Source of the DNA: Exilispira sp964581895
GTDB taxonomy: Bacteria > Spirochaetota > JAAYUW01
DNA length: 64,000 nt
Reading direction: 5' to 3'
Assembly (NCBI GenBank): GCA_964581895.1
Contig: CAZOPR010000002.1
Span: forward strand, 186,001 to 250,000
Positions 52,790 through 60,106 of the stretch are shown in pieces. The notes under the pieces were generated by a model, which was given only the letters and a program-made list of their open reading frames with translations, searched no databases and was not told where the DNA came from. The position numbers were made by a program, and so were the translations under genes. The stretch's first letter is position 1; each line of letters opens with the position of its first letter.

Positions 52790-54001
52790 ATGCCTTACAA
52801 ATTAATAGAGAGAAAAGAGCTAATAGAAAAGCTTGATATTCTTTCAAACTTAAAAATTGATATGTATCAAAAAGATTTTCTTTTAACATGGGAAAAAAGT
52901 TATGATGAAATTCTTGCAACATTTTTAGTCGCAGAGATTTTGCGTTCTTTAAGATACAGTTCATCTGGCACAAGACTTTGGGATTCTGGTCTTGCAGTTT
53001 CCATTTTTAAGGACAATTCTACAAGAACAAGATTTTCATTTGGATCTGCATGCGATATGCTTGGACTTTATGTTCAGGATCTTGATGAAGGTAAAAGTCA
53101 GATTGCCCATGGAGAAACTGTTAGAGAAACTGCTGTAATGGTAAGTTTTTTAAGTGAAGTTATAGGGATAAGGCATGATATGTTTATTGGTGAAGGCGAT
53201 AGCTATATGCGTGAATTTGGGATTGCTTTAGATGATGCTTTTAAGAATCAGGTTATACCAGACAGACCAACAATAGTTAACCTTCAAAGTGATATTGATC
53301 ACCCTACTCAATCAATGGCAGATTTTCTTCATTTAATAAATTATTTTGGAGGCATTGAAAACTTAAAAGGTAAAAAAGTAGCTATGAGCTGGGCTTACTC
53401 ACCATCCTATGGTAAACCTCTGTCTGTCCCTCAGGGCATTATAGGTCTTTTTACAAGATTTGGCATGGATCTTGTCCTTGCTTATCCCGAAGGTTACGAT
53501 CTGCTACCCCAAACTTATGAAATAGCCAAAATAAATGCAAATCAAAGTGGTGGAAGTTTTAAGGTTGTTTCATCTATGGATAAAGCCTTTGAAGATGCAG
53601 ATATCGTTTATCCAAAAAGCTGGGCACCTTTTAGTGTTATGGAAAAAAGAGTGGAACTATTAAAAGCAAATGATCAAGTAGGGTTAAAAGAACTTGAAAA
53701 GCAGTGCCTTGAAAACAATAAAAAATTTATAGATTGGGAATGTAATGAAAAGATGATGAGTCTTACTAAAAATAAAAATGCACTTTATATGCATTGTCTT
53801 CCAGCAGATATAACTGATGTTTCATGTAAGGCTGGAGAAGTTTCAAAAGAGGTTTTTGATAAATATAGAAAAGATACCTACGATGAAGCAAGCTATAAAC
53901 CATATATAATTGCTGCTATGATTCTTCTTGCAAAAAGAAAAGATCCTGCTGGTACATTGAAAAAACTTTACGAGATGGGGCAGAAAAGAATTTTAGCTTA
54001 A
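52790..54001 (+). CDS. ygeW: YgeW-type knotted carbamoyltransferase
   Basis: This 403-residue transcarbamylase-fold protein has the carbamoyl-phosphate motif FKDNSTRTRFSFG. It also has DHPTQSMADFLHLINYFG, the amino-acid-side CLPADITDV and a YgeW-typical C-terminal extension. It belongs to the knotted carbamoyltransferases of purine-fermentation loci, not to standard ArgF or PyrB. AAAAAAAGGAGG gives a strong ribosome binding site. It is the last gene of ssnA-ygeY-ygeW and is convergent with the ECF locus. Confidence 0.9.
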   Translation: MPYKLIERKELIEKLDILSNLKIDMYQKDFLLTWEKSYDEILATFLVAEILRSLRYSSSGTRLWDSGLAVSIFKDNSTRTRFSFGSACDMLGLYVQDLDEGKSQIAHGETVRETAVMVSFLSEVIGIRHDMFIGEGDSYMREFGIALDDAFKNQVIPDRPTIVNLQSDIDHPTQSMADFLHLINYFGGIENLKGKKVAMSWAYSPSYGKPLSVPQGIIGLFTRFGMDLVLAYPEGYDLLPQTYEIAKINANQSGGSFKVVSSMDKAFEDADIVYPKSWAPFSVMEKRVELLKANDQVGLKELEKQCLENNKKFIDWECNEKMMSLTKNKNALYMHCLPADITDVSCKAGEVSKEVFDKYRKDTYDEASYKPYIIAAMILLAKRKDPAGTLKKLYEMGQKRILA

Positions 54002-54102
54002 ACTTCGATAATTTTTATTTAATTTATTACAATTTTATATTTTTTAGAAGGTTTTATATTTGCCTATCTATTTTTCTTTTTTTCATAATAAATCTTTTAA
54101 CT

Positions 54103-54579
54103 TTATTCATCCAAGATAGTATTTATATTTTCAAGTTCAGAAAAGTTCAAATAAGGGTTTTTATTTTCAAATTCATTATTATTTGAAAAATCCTCATCAA
54201 AAATAGTATTTACAATTTTGAAATTTATAAGTGATTGAGATATTGTATTTAATTTGCCATCATTATTATTGAAAATAGAATCAGAATTAAAATAAAGAAT
54301 AGGGATTGCTATTATTAACATGAAAATTGGGATAATATAGCTTAATTTAAGTAATTTAAATTTTTGTATCCTACAAAATAGATTATTAATGTTATTTATA
54401 ATTTTGCCTATCTGGTTTAATCTAGATTTTTTTGTCTTATCTTTACTTAGAATGTAGTTCAATGCTTTTTCATTTCTAAATCTTTGTTTTATATCATCAT
54501 TTGTGGATATTTTTTTGATACTTTTTGAATATAAGTGTAGTAGTTTATCTATTTTTTCTTTTTCTACTTTTTCTTTCAT
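54103..54579 (-). CDS. Single-pass membrane protein, putative anti-sigma factor
   Basis: This 158-residue protein has a charged N-terminal cytosolic segment (about 1-78) and one membrane helix (about 79-98, SYIIPIFMLIIAIPILYF). An acidic, Asn-rich outer segment follows. It lacks the HxxxCxxC zinc motif of ZAS anti-sigma factors. It lies 4 bases after the ECF sigma gene. AAAGGAGG (in the sigma gene's last codons) is its ribosome binding site, so the two are coupled. That position and topology suggest it sequesters the sigma factor. Function is inferred from context. Confidence 0.6.
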   Translation of the reverse strand: MKEKVEKEKIDKLLHLYSKSIKKISTNDDIKQRFRNEKALNYILSKDKTKKSRLNQIGKIINNINNLFCRIQKFKLLKLSYIIPIFMLIIAIPILYFNSDSIFNNNDGKLNTISQSLINFKIVNTIFDEDFSNNNEFENKNPYLNFSELENINTILDE

Positions 54580-54583
54580 AATT

Positions 54584-55144
54584 CTATCCTCCTTTAGTTG
54601 TTAGTTTTTTTATTTCTTTTTCAAGTTGTATTTTTCCCCTTAGCAATCTTAATTTGACACAACTTTCAGTAAGTTTAAGTTCTAATGCGATATCATTAAT
54701 AAGCATTTCTTCATAATAAAACATATAGAGGCATTCTGAATATTTAGGATCGACATTATTAAGGGCTTTGGAAATTAAATCTATTATCTCTTCTTTTTCA
54801 TAAAAATTATCAAAATCATTATTAGTGTTAAAATTTAGGTTTTCTATCTCATCAATTGAAATCATTTTATTTTTTACTTTATTTCTTATATATGCTTTAC
54901 ACTTGTTTCTAACGAAACCATATAAGAATGAATTAAACTTTAAATCATCTTTTAATTTTGGTAAGGCTTCAATAAAATCGTAAATAAAATAACTATATTC
55001 CTCGTCTATTTCATCTTCTTTCATTCCGAAATATCTCATAAGTGAAGTAAGATTTTTGCTAATAATATTTATAAAATCAGAAATCTGATTTTTATTTGCT
55101 TTTTTTGATTTGATTAATGGTAAAATAGTTGAAATCTGATTCAT
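54584..55144 (-). CDS. ECF-type RNA polymerase sigma factor
   Basis: This 186-residue protein has a sigma region 2 (about residues 30-85, ending GFVRNKCKAYIRNKVKNK). A variable linker follows, then region 4 with ALNNVDPKYSECLYMFYYEEMLINDIALELKLTESCVKLRLLRGK, the helix-turn-helix. It should direct polymerase to an extracytoplasmic-stress regulon. The ATG at 55144 overlaps the stop of the upstream gene as TAATG and has AAAGAAG before it. An ATG at 55168 would add 8 residues without a site. The upstream and downstream genes and the mirror promoters at 55.6 kb support an autoregulated locus. Confidence 0.85.
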   Translation of the reverse strand: MNQISTILPLIKSKKANKNQISDFINIISKNLTSLMRYFGMKEDEIDEEYSYFIYDFIEALPKLKDDLKFNSFLYGFVRNKCKAYIRNKVKNKMISIDEIENLNFNTNNDFDNFYEKEEIIDLISKALNNVDPKYSECLYMFYYEEMLINDIALELKLTESCVKLRLLRGKIQLEKEIKKLTTKGG

Positions 55145-55566
55145 TATTTCTTCTTTGCTTGTTCCCATAAAGTTTTAAATTTCATAAATAATTCATAGCC
55201 AAGTACTTTTCTTATCTCAAGTTCAGCCAAAACTTGTATTTTCTTTATTTCAAGTTCTACATTTGCAATTTTAGTAAGAATATCCATAAGTTTGTTTTGA
55301 TCTGGTTCTGTTTTTAAGTATTCTTCTTCAAAATCTAATGATAATCTTTGTAATTGAATTCTTAAAGGACGGATCTTTTGCAAAGATTCTGTATAAATTT
55401 GAATAACTTTTTTTATCTGATCATCACTAGCACCTATTTTTTTTAAGATGCTATATAATGTCTTGCCATCTACTGCGGAATCCTGTGCTTCTATATTAAG
55501 AACAATGAAAAATAATAGAAAAAACAATGTAAAGAAAAGTAATCCATAAAAAATAAACTTTTTCAT
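55144..55566 (-). CDS. Exported helical Spy/CpxP-like stress protein, putative sigma-pathway sensor
   Basis: This 140-residue protein has a cleavable signal (about residues 1-27, ending NIEAQ). A mature all-helical domain follows with DDQIKKVIQIYTESLQKIRPL and many Leu/Glu/Lys heptads. This resembles the Spy/CpxP/CnrX (LTxxQ-related) periplasmic chaperones and metal sensors. It is the first gene of the operon with the sigma and anti-sigma genes, so it may be the envelope signal input. AAGGAG precedes the ATG. Homology is by fold pattern only. Confidence 0.6.
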   Translation of the reverse strand: MKKFIFYGLLFFTLFFLLFFIVLNIEAQDSAVDGKTLYSILKKIGASDDQIKKVIQIYTESLQKIRPLRIQLQRLSLDFEEEYLKTEPDQNKLMDILTKIANVELEIKKIQVLAELEIRKVLGYELFMKFKTLWEQAKKK

Positions 55567-55591
55567 TCTTTACTCCTTAAACCTAATATAG

Positions 55592-55677
55592 AGTTTCCTA
55601 AATATTATAAAAGTTACAAGAATTTTGAATAAAAATTTAAGTGAAAATTTGTAACTTTTTTTAATTATTTTGAAACT
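55592..55677. promoter_or_regulatory. Mirror-image pair of ECF-type promoters in the divergent spacer
   Basis: AAAAGTTACAA (55609-55619) and TTGTAACTTTT (55649-55659) are perfect 11-bp inverted arms. Each is followed outward by GAAACT: plus strand 55672-55677, minus strand 55597-55592. GTAAC to GAAACT is 16 bp rightward and 15 bp leftward, the spacing of ECF -35/-10 elements. Both predicted starts lie just ahead of AAGGAG sites of the flanking genes. Confidence 0.7.
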
Positions 55678-55702
55678 AATAGGCAAAAGATAAGGAGTTC
55701 AT

Positions 55703-56605
55703 ATGAAAAAGATAGCGTTTTTCTTTTTTGCAATTCTTTTAATTTTATCTTTATTTTCTTGCTCATTTTTTGATACTGAAGATGATCAAAAAGTCGCAAG
55801 TGAAGTTAGTGATTCCATTTCAAATCAGGAAAATGGATTGATTCAGGAATTATCCGACAACTCTTCTTTAGTTAGTGGTGATACTACAACAATGAAAAGC
55901 TATATTTCCGATATTGAAACAATTGAAAAAGCAGTTGAACAAAAAGCATCTGTGACATTAACATATAACAATGCACTTTCAACAGGCTTTATATGGGATG
56001 ATACTAATAAATGTTATATTAGGACAATTACTGATATTGATATTGATTCAACTTACTTTACTGGAAAGATAATTTCTGTGACATTGAAAGTTTGGTTTTT
56101 TGAATCAGAAGATGCTACAGGGGAAGCTGTTGAGTTAACAAATACCCCAAGAAATCTTGCGAATAATACTTATGTCAAATCTATGAAATATGAAAGGCAT
56201 ATTGAATCAGAGCTTACAAATAAAGAAAATGGAAATAAAAGAACATATACTATTGATTCAGCAGTGACTATTACAGAAATAAATGATGAAATTGATGGTG
56301 TTCATATGGTAGGTACAAGAACTGCTCATAGAACATTCGATGGTGAAAACTATGATGCGACTTGGGATATTGAAGAAAATTTTGATTGTGATGCTTATAG
56401 AGAAATTTTAGAAGGTTCAACATATTATACTACTTATGAAGGGACTGCTCATATATCTGCCGTTGGAAATATAACATGGGAAAATGGTTCAAAGGAAGTT
56501 ACAAGGGAAACTGATATTTCATTTAATAAAACAAGATATGTAACAATAACTATTAATGATACAACAGTTACTATCGATATAGTTACTGGTCAACAGATAC
56601 AATAA
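55703..56605 (+). CDS. Lipoprotein of unknown function, divergent from the ECF sigma operon
   Basis: This 300-residue protein has a signal peptide ending in the lipobox LFSC (cysteine at about 22). An acidic region (EDDQKVASEVSDS) and a long strand-rich domain with no recognised family follow. It includes repeated Glu/Thr-rich strands such as RTAHRTFDGENY and NGSKEVTRETDIS. AAGGAG precedes the ATG. It shares the mirror promoter with the Spy-like/sigma operon, so it is probably a member of that stress regulon at the cell envelope. Confidence 0.8.
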   Translation: MKKIAFFFFAILLILSLFSCSFFDTEDDQKVASEVSDSISNQENGLIQELSDNSSLVSGDTTTMKSYISDIETIEKAVEQKASVTLTYNNALSTGFIWDDTNKCYIRTITDIDIDSTYFTGKIISVTLKVWFFESEDATGEAVELTNTPRNLANNTYVKSMKYERHIESELTNKENGNKRTYTIDSAVTITEINDEIDGVHMVGTRTAHRTFDGENYDATWDIEENFDCDAYREILEGSTYYTTYEGTAHISAVGNITWENGSKEVTRETDISFNKTRYVTITINDTTVTIDIVTGQQIQ

Positions 56606-56692
56606 AATAAAAGATTTTTATGTTTTAATTTTTATCCAAAAAAAATTTATGAAAAATTAATTAAAAAGAATATTAAAAAGATTGAGGTAAAC

Positions 56693-56731
56693 AAAATAGG
56701 GCATAATCAAATAATGGTTATGTCCTTTTTT
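56693..56731 (+). terminator. Intrinsic terminator after the divergent lipoprotein gene
   Basis: AGGGCATAA (56698-56706) pairs with TTATGTCCT (56718-56726, one G-T wobble) and is followed by TTTTTT. A-rich sequence precedes the stem. Confidence 0.75.
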
Positions 56732-56828
56732 ATTATAGGATAAATATGATTTTCATTAAAATATTGAATTTTTATTGAAAATGCTAAATATTTAGTTAAA
56801 GAATCAACTAAATTATACAGGATAATTT

Positions 56829-57287
56829 ATGAGTGAAAAATTTATAAAAAAGATTGAAGAGCTCCATCTTGATAATGATATAATTAATTTTGAACAGACT
56901 ACAAAAACTGCAAAAGATGCAGCTTTCGCATTGAAATGCGAGGTTGAACAAATAGTAAAGTCACTTGTTTTTAAGAAAAAAAATAAAGATGAACCAATAA
57001 TAATTCTTGTTAGTGGATCAAATAGAGTGGATGAAAATAAAGTTAGCAAAATAATTGGTTATGAGATTGAAAAAGCCGATGCAGATTTTGTAAGAAAAAA
57101 AACTGGTTATGTCATAGGAGGGGTTCCCCCTATTGGTCATAAAGAAAAAATAGATATTTACATGGATAAGGATCTATTAAAATTTGATTTTGTATGGGCA
57201 GCAGCAGGAACTCCAAATAGTGTATTTAAGATTGGATCTAAAACCTTGTTAGAAATATCTAAGGCAAAAACAATAGAGGTAAAATAA
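56829..57287 (+). CDS. YbaK/EbsC-type aminoacyl-tRNA deacylase
   Basis: This 152-residue protein has the YbaK/ProX-like fold with QTTKTAKDAAFALKCEVEQIVKSLVFK. GYVIGGVPPIGHKEKIDIYMDK, the substrate-lid region, and AAAGTPNSVFKIG follow. Such proteins hydrolyse mischarged Cys-/Ala-tRNA or similar. A weak AGGATAA site precedes the ATG at 56829. It is followed at once by convergent tRNA-Ser genes. Confidence 0.88.
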   Translation: MSEKFIKKIEELHLDNDIINFEQTTKTAKDAAFALKCEVEQIVKSLVFKKKNKDEPIIILVSGSNRVDENKVSKIIGYEIEKADADFVRKKTGYVIGGVPPIGHKEKIDIYMDKDLLKFDFVWAAAGTPNSVFKIGSKTLLEISKAKTIEVK

Positions 57288-57291
57288 AAAA

Positions 57292-57380
57292 CGGAGAGGG
57301 GGGGATTCGAACCCCCGATACCCTTTTGGGGTATAACTCCTTAGCAGGGAGCCCGATTCGACCGACTCTCGCACCTCTCC
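57292..57380 (-). tRNA. tRNA-Ser (anticodon GCT)
   Basis: This minus-strand class II tRNA has acceptor GGAGAGG/CCTCTCC, anticodon loop CTGCTAA with stem GCTCC/GGAGT, a long variable arm and T loop TTCGAAT. The discriminator is G and no CCA is encoded. Confidence 0.95.
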
Positions 57381-57507
57381 ATTTATTGAGATAAAAAACC
57401 TTATATATTAAATAAAATTATAAAAAAAATAAAAACCTATAACCTATAAAAAATAATACAAAAATAAACTAAATTGAGTAAGAAATATAGTAATAAAAAT
57501 AAAAAAA

Positions 57508-57594
57508 CGGAGAGAGAGGGATTTGAACCCCCGGTACCCTTACGAGTACAGTAGTTTTCAAGACTACCGCCTTCAACCACTCGGCCATCTCTCC
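57508..57594 (-). tRNA. tRNA-Ser (anticodon TGA)
   Basis: This minus-strand class II tRNA has acceptor GGAGAGA/TCTCTCC, anticodon loop CTTGAAA, a long variable arm and T loop TTCAAAT. The discriminator is G and no CCA is encoded. It lies 127 bases upstream (in transcription) of tRNA-Ser(GCT), across an A-rich gap. Confidence 0.95.
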
Positions 57595-57726
57595 GTGCTA
57601 TTAAAATAACTCATAATTCTTTATTGTCAATAGGTTTTTGCTATAACAAATTCATTATTAGCCAATTCTTTATCTTGAAATTTGAAAAAATAAGGTTAAT
57701 GTAAAGAAAATAAATAAAGGGATGAT

Positions 57727-58059
57727 ATGAAGCTTTCGGAAATTATTGAACCTTTAAAACTTGAAAAACATACTAAATTTGGCGGTGAAGATTTTGATAT
57801 AAGTTGGGGTTATGCTTCTGATTTGCTTTCAGATGTCATGGGAAGAGCGGATGCAGGGGCTATCTGGTTTACCATACAAAAGCACCCTAATATTGTAGCA
57901 GTTGCAACATTAAAGGATCTTACTGCAATAATTTTGACTTCAGATTCAAAACCTGATGAAGAAACCATATTAAAGGCAGATGAGAACGGCATTCCTCTAT
58001 ACTCAACATCTTACTCAACATTTGAGGCTTGTGGAATACTATACAATTTAATAAAATAA
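57727..58059 (+). CDS. DRTGG-domain protein
   Basis: This 110-residue protein matches the small DRTGG-domain group. It shows GGYASDLLSDVM-type features (here WGYASDLLSDVMGRADAG), IWFTIQKHPNIVAVATLKDL and PDEETILKADENGIPLYST. Related proteins resemble part of HPr kinase and lie beside sensor or anti-sigma genes in clostridia, but have no established activity. AAAGGGATG precedes the ATG. The stop is one base from the penicillin-binding-protein start, so they are co-translated. Confidence 0.8.
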   Translation: MKLSEIIEPLKLEKHTKFGGEDFDISWGYASDLLSDVMGRADAGAIWFTIQKHPNIVAVATLKDLTAIILTSDSKPDEETILKADENGIPLYSTSYSTFEACGILYNLIK

Positions 58060-58060
58060 G

Positions 58061-59911
58061 ATGATAGCTTTATTTGAATCAAGATTGAAAGTTGTATTTA
58101 TTCTTTTCCTAATTCTTTTTATTATTATTTCTTTTAGATTGGTTTATGTTTCAATAAAAATGAAAGAATTAGACAACCCTTTTCAAAATACTATTGGTTC
58201 TATCCAAAGGGGTCAAATTGTTGATAGGGATGAAAATCTTTTGGCTGGAAATTTTTTAGTCTATACAGTTTTTATAGATCCTTATGTCATTAAAGATGTT
58301 AATGATACTTCTAAAAAGTTAGCTCCTTTTACAGATTATGATTTTAATGATTTAAATGCAAAGATAAAATTCAATAAAAATAAGAGATATCTTGAAATAG
58401 CTGAAAAAATAGACAAAGAAACACTTGATAAAATTTTAAGTTTAAAACTTACAGGTGTATATTATAGGACAGATATTTTAAGAGAATATCCAATGTCAGA
58501 TTCCATAGCACCTCTTTTAGGTTTTGTTGATAAATATAATCGAGGTCTTGATGGGCTTGAGTTTTACTATGACCAGTTCCTTTCTAAGGGTGATGATTAT
58601 TCAATAAAACTTACAATAGATAGCTTTATGCAATACCTCCTTTATAACCAGCTTATGAAAAAAGGGGAAGAGGAAGAAGTAGATTGGGCTATAGGGATAA
58701 TCTCTGAGGCTCAAACTGGTCAAATTTTAGCTGTTGCTAACTGGCCTTCATTTAAGCCAGATTTATATTCAACTTATTCGACAGAAAAAAGGAAAAATAG
58801 GGCTATACTTAATGTCTTTGAGCCTGGTTCAACTTTTAAGGTATTTGTTGCAGCAGCACTTTTGGATAGTTCGAATATTTCATTGAATAATTATTTTTAT
58901 TGTACCGGCAAATTCAATGTTACTGAAAATTTGATTATAAATGATACAGGTATTCATGGAAGAGTAAACCTAAATGACATATTGAGAAAATCATGCAATG
59001 TCGGGATAATAGAAGCCTCGATGCAAATGAATTCTAAAGATTTGTATTCATATATAAGAAATTTCAATTTCGGAACAAAGACTGGATTTCAATATCCAGC
59101 TGAACCTGAAGGGATACTAAAGCCCTTAAATAAATGGACTAAAATGACAAGAGCCATAATAAATATAGGGCAGGAGATTTCAGTATCAGCTGTACAATTG
59201 ATAACAGCCTTCAACTCACTATTAAATGGTGGAGTTTTATATGAACCTTGCCTTGTTTTAGAAAAAAATCTTAAGAATTCAGCTTCAGAAAAAACCAAAC
59301 CAGTAGTTATAAGAAAAGTAATATCTGAAAAAACTTCACAGACTATCAAACAACTTTTAATAGATGCACTTAAAGGAGATGATGCAACTGGTAAATCTGC
59401 CTATACCGATGCTGCTATTGTTGGAGGCAAAACCGGAACTGCGCAGGTACCATACTCAAAAGGGAAAGGATATGACCCAAATCAAATCTACACATCATTT
59501 TTAGGATTTTTTGAATTTTCAGGCAATACTTACTCTATCTATATTGGCTTTTTAAATCCAAAGAAAAATAGATATGGAGGTACAGCATCTGCACCTGTTT
59601 TCAAAAATCTGGTAGAATCTTTAGTTGCATATTTGAAGATTAAAAATATAAAACCAGTTAGCATTTCTGAAATTAAAAATGATAATCAAGTGCTTGATGA
59701 TTTATATCAAAATGCATTAAACAGGATTATTAATAAAGATACTGTGCCTGATTTTACTGGTCTATCTTTAAAAGAAGTAGTTTATATTGCATCTAAACTA
59801 GGTATTAAAATAAAGTTAAAGGGTTCTGGTTTTGTTGTTTCTCAATCTGTCTTACCAGGTTCGCCTATTTCATCAGAACAAGTAGTAATTATTGAGTTAA
59901 AGTATAGATAA
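58061..59911 (+). CDS. Class B penicillin-binding protein (FtsI/PBP2-type) with a C-terminal PASTA-like domain
   Basis: This 616-residue transpeptidase has one N-terminal membrane helix (about 11-31) and a dimerisation domain. Its catalytic motifs are STFK (in EPGSTFKVF), SCN (in KSCNVGIIE) and KTGT (in GGKTGTAQ). A C-terminal PASTA-like segment reads VPDFTGLSLKEVVYIA. It cross-links peptidoglycan at the septum or side wall. The PASTA module is more usual in Gram-positives and also occurs in spirochaetes. Lack of a flanking division cluster leaves FtsI versus elongation PBP open. Confidence 0.9.
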   Translation: MIALFESRLKVVFILFLILFIIISFRLVYVSIKMKELDNPFQNTIGSIQRGQIVDRDENLLAGNFLVYTVFIDPYVIKDVNDTSKKLAPFTDYDFNDLNAKIKFNKNKRYLEIAEKIDKETLDKILSLKLTGVYYRTDILREYPMSDSIAPLLGFVDKYNRGLDGLEFYYDQFLSKGDDYSIKLTIDSFMQYLLYNQLMKKGEEEEVDWAIGIISEAQTGQILAVANWPSFKPDLYSTYSTEKRKNRAILNVFEPGSTFKVFVAAALLDSSNISLNNYFYCTGKFNVTENLIINDTGIHGRVNLNDILRKSCNVGIIEASMQMNSKDLYSYIRNFNFGTKTGFQYPAEPEGILKPLNKWTKMTRAIINIGQEISVSAVQLITAFNSLLNGGVLYEPCLVLEKNLKNSASEKTKPVVIRKVISEKTSQTIKQLLIDALKGDDATGKSAYTDAAIVGGKTGTAQVPYSKGKGYDPNQIYTSFLGFFEFSGNTYSIYIGFLNPKKNRYGGTASAPVFKNLVESLVAYLKIKNIKPVSISEIKNDNQVLDDLYQNALNRIINKDTVPDFTGLSLKEVVYIASKLGIKIKLKGSGFVVSQSVLPGSPISSEQVVIIELKYR

Positions 59912-60090
59912 AAAGTAAAAATATAATAAAAAATTAAAAAAATACTAAAAAGTAAAAATATATAAAAAGATAAGAAATACAAAAAAGTTGAAATATAATA
60001 AAACAATAAAAATAAAAATTAAAAAATAATGAAAATAAAAAAATATTTCAAGATTGAGCATAAAATATAACCCAAGTGAAATTTTAAAGA
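59912..60090 (+). repeat. Stuttered A-rich spacer between the PBP and DUF115 genes
   Basis: About 180 bases of low-complexity A-rich sequence repeat short words (AAAAAGTAAAAATATA and relatives). No promoter is clear. The AAAGG site of the next gene lies at the end. Confidence 0.4.
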
Positions 60091-60106
60091 AAAGGTAATC
60101 GTAAAA

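Noticed and set aside
57292..57594. Integration site or genomic island at the tRNA-Ser pair
   Set aside because: No integrase, direct repeat of the tRNA end or atypical genes are found on either side.
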